From: Thermoflexus hugenholtzii JAD2
GTDB lineage: Bacteria > Chloroflexota > Chloroflexia > Chloroflexales > Roseiflexaceae
Direction: 5' to 3'
NCBI GenBank assembly: GCA_945881915.1
Contig: CAMCVW010000035.1
Span: 1-34,297 of the forward strand
Length of the DNA stretch: 34,297 nt
The notes under the pieces are model-generated. The model was not told the origin of the DNA. It did no database searches and was given only the letters and a program-made list of their open reading frames with translations. The position numbers and the translations under genes were made by a program. How positions within the stretch are numbered: the stretch's first letter is position 1; each line of letters begins with the position of its first letter. Shown here piece by piece: positions 33,529-34,297 of the stretch.

Positions 33529-33556
33529 AAAATCCATAATTCCTCATTCATAATTC
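33529..33556 (-). repeat. Heptamer tandem array, 4 units, near the IS end
   Basis: Read on the minus strand the units are GAATTAT, GAATGAG, GAATTAT and GGATTTT. They match the family at 5013 and 10745 and lie 15 bases from the transposase stop codon. Confidence 0.75.
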
Positions 33557-33571
33557 CCCATTGGCAGATTG

Positions 33572-34297
33572 TCACTTCAACTGCGACAACGCTGTAAGAA
33601 ATAACTCACTCGTCGATCGCCACTGATGACATTTCCGAGGACGGTAATTAATCAGCGCGACAGCTGATGAAAGCTGCTGGTTTGAGACGGTGGTAAAATC
33701 CGTTTCCTTTGGGTAAAACTCGCGCAACAGCCCATTGTGATTCTCGATGCTGCCACGTTGCCAGGACGAATAGGGGTCAGCAAAGTATAGCTTGATCTGC
33801 AGTGCTTTGGTGATTGAGGTATACGTCGCAAATTCCTTGCCACGATCGACGCTGAGCGAACGAACTGCCCCAGCGGGCAAGGTGTCTACGAAAGTCTGTA
33901 TCGCAATATTCATCGCTGCTGCGGTTCGGTTTGGCGTCTGAATAGCGTAGAATTGCCTTGTCTGGCGCTCCAGGAACGTCGCCACACATGCACCACGAAC
34001 CCCTCGAGGCGAGACGACCGTGTCAGCTTCCCAATGGCCAAACTCGCTGCGATTCTTGACTTCCGGCGGACGATTATGAATCGACTCGCCGGTCGCAGCA
34101 ATGACCTCGCGCACGCTCGAACCGCTGCGCATGCCTTTCTGGCGTAGGACACGCGTGGTGAGCGTGTTTTTTTGCCCAGCACGGTAGTAAAAAAGCTTGC
34201 CGGCATAGAGCCATCGGTAGATGGTCTTACATGATGTCATTGGGATGCCGTGAAGCCAGCAGTACCCGTCGATTTGTTCTGGCGACCACGTACAACG
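33572..34297 (-). CDS. IS30-family transposase (5' part beyond window)
   Basis: The frame is open from a TGA at 33572-33574 to the right edge (242 codons), beyond the internal ATG at 34240. The DDE catalytic residues are visible: D in FGHWEADTV, D in SVDRGKEFA and E in WQRGSIENHNGLLREFYPK. The upstream part reads WSPEQIDGYCWLHGIPM and TIYRWLYAGK, typical IS30 sequence. The N-terminal helix-turn-helix, start codon and far inverted repeat are outside the window. The near end of the element should lie at about 33560-33571 but cannot be fixed from one side. No frameshift is seen. Confidence 0.93.
   Translation of the reverse strand, partial: RCTWSPEQIDGYCWLHGIPMTSCKTIYRWLYAGKLFYYRAGQKNTLTTRVLRQKGMRSGSSVREVIAATGESIHNRPPEVKNRSEFGHWEADTVVSPRGVRGACVATFLERQTRQFYAIQTPNRTAAAMNIAIQTFVDTLPAGAVRSLSVDRGKEFATYTSITKALQIKLYFADPYSSWQRGSIENHNGLLREFYPKETDFTTVSNQQLSSAVALINYRPRKCHQWRSTSELFLTALSQLK

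Noticed and set aside
34148-34240. ATG at 34240 as the transposase start
   Set aside because: The frame continues upstream with IS30-like sequence to the window edge, so this is an internal methionine.

Overview
The window is about 34.3 kb of GC-rich bacterial chromosome with ordinary metabolic genes, one insertion-sequence transposase at the right edge and several families of small intergenic repeats. No 16S/23S rRNA, tRNA or CRISPR array was seen. A Trp T-box leader, a bacterial ALDH16-type double aldehyde dehydrogenase, a GH116 glycosidase, Ktr potassium transport and heptamer tandem repeats together suggest a Gram-positive-like or Chloroflexota (Chloroflexia) organism. That placement is an inference from gene content; no marker gene was compared.

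Layout. (1) 1-2250, minus: alaS, cut by the left edge, divergent from a small zinc-ribbon/helical-repeat protein (2379-3035). (2) 3025-4932, minus: a secreted six-hairpin glycosidase-like protein. (3) 5238-9266, plus: a strong promoter, a T-box riboswitch with a TGG specifier, then trpS, trpE, trpG and an AAC(2')-I-like acetyltransferase, closely packed. (4) 9323-9559, minus: a DUF1059 protein, followed by a hairpin-rich spacer. (5) 9787-13296: deoC and a double-domain aldehyde dehydrogenase, separated by heptamer arrays in opposite orientations; together they could convert deoxyribose 5-phosphate to glyceraldehyde 3-phosphate and acetate. (6) 13446-16878: an SDR sugar/uronate dehydrogenase-like protein with glcD and glcE but no glcF, preceded by a perfect 40-bp palindrome and an 18-bp palindrome. 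(7) 16897-18888: KtrB and KtrA. (8) 18950-20236: a nucleotide-sugar dehydrogenase behind an extended -10 promoter. (9) 20316-28424: a P1-family peptidase, M20 peptidase, panB, panE, GH116 glycosidase and CE2-like SGNH esterase, all in one direction with short gaps. (10) 28484-28664: nested short repeats. (11) 28686-33475: a PhyH dioxygenase (minus), a YHYH-PEBP fusion lipoprotein, a class C beta-lactamase-like serine hydrolase and a cyclase-like toroid protein (minus). (12) 33572 to the right edge, minus: an IS30-family transposase.

No clearly new multi-gene system (defence, phage or biosynthetic) is evident. The items most worth following are the T-box operon with its attached aminoglycoside-acetyltransferase homologue, the YHYH-PEBP fusion, the glcDE pair lacking glcF, and the palindromic and heptameric intergenic elements.
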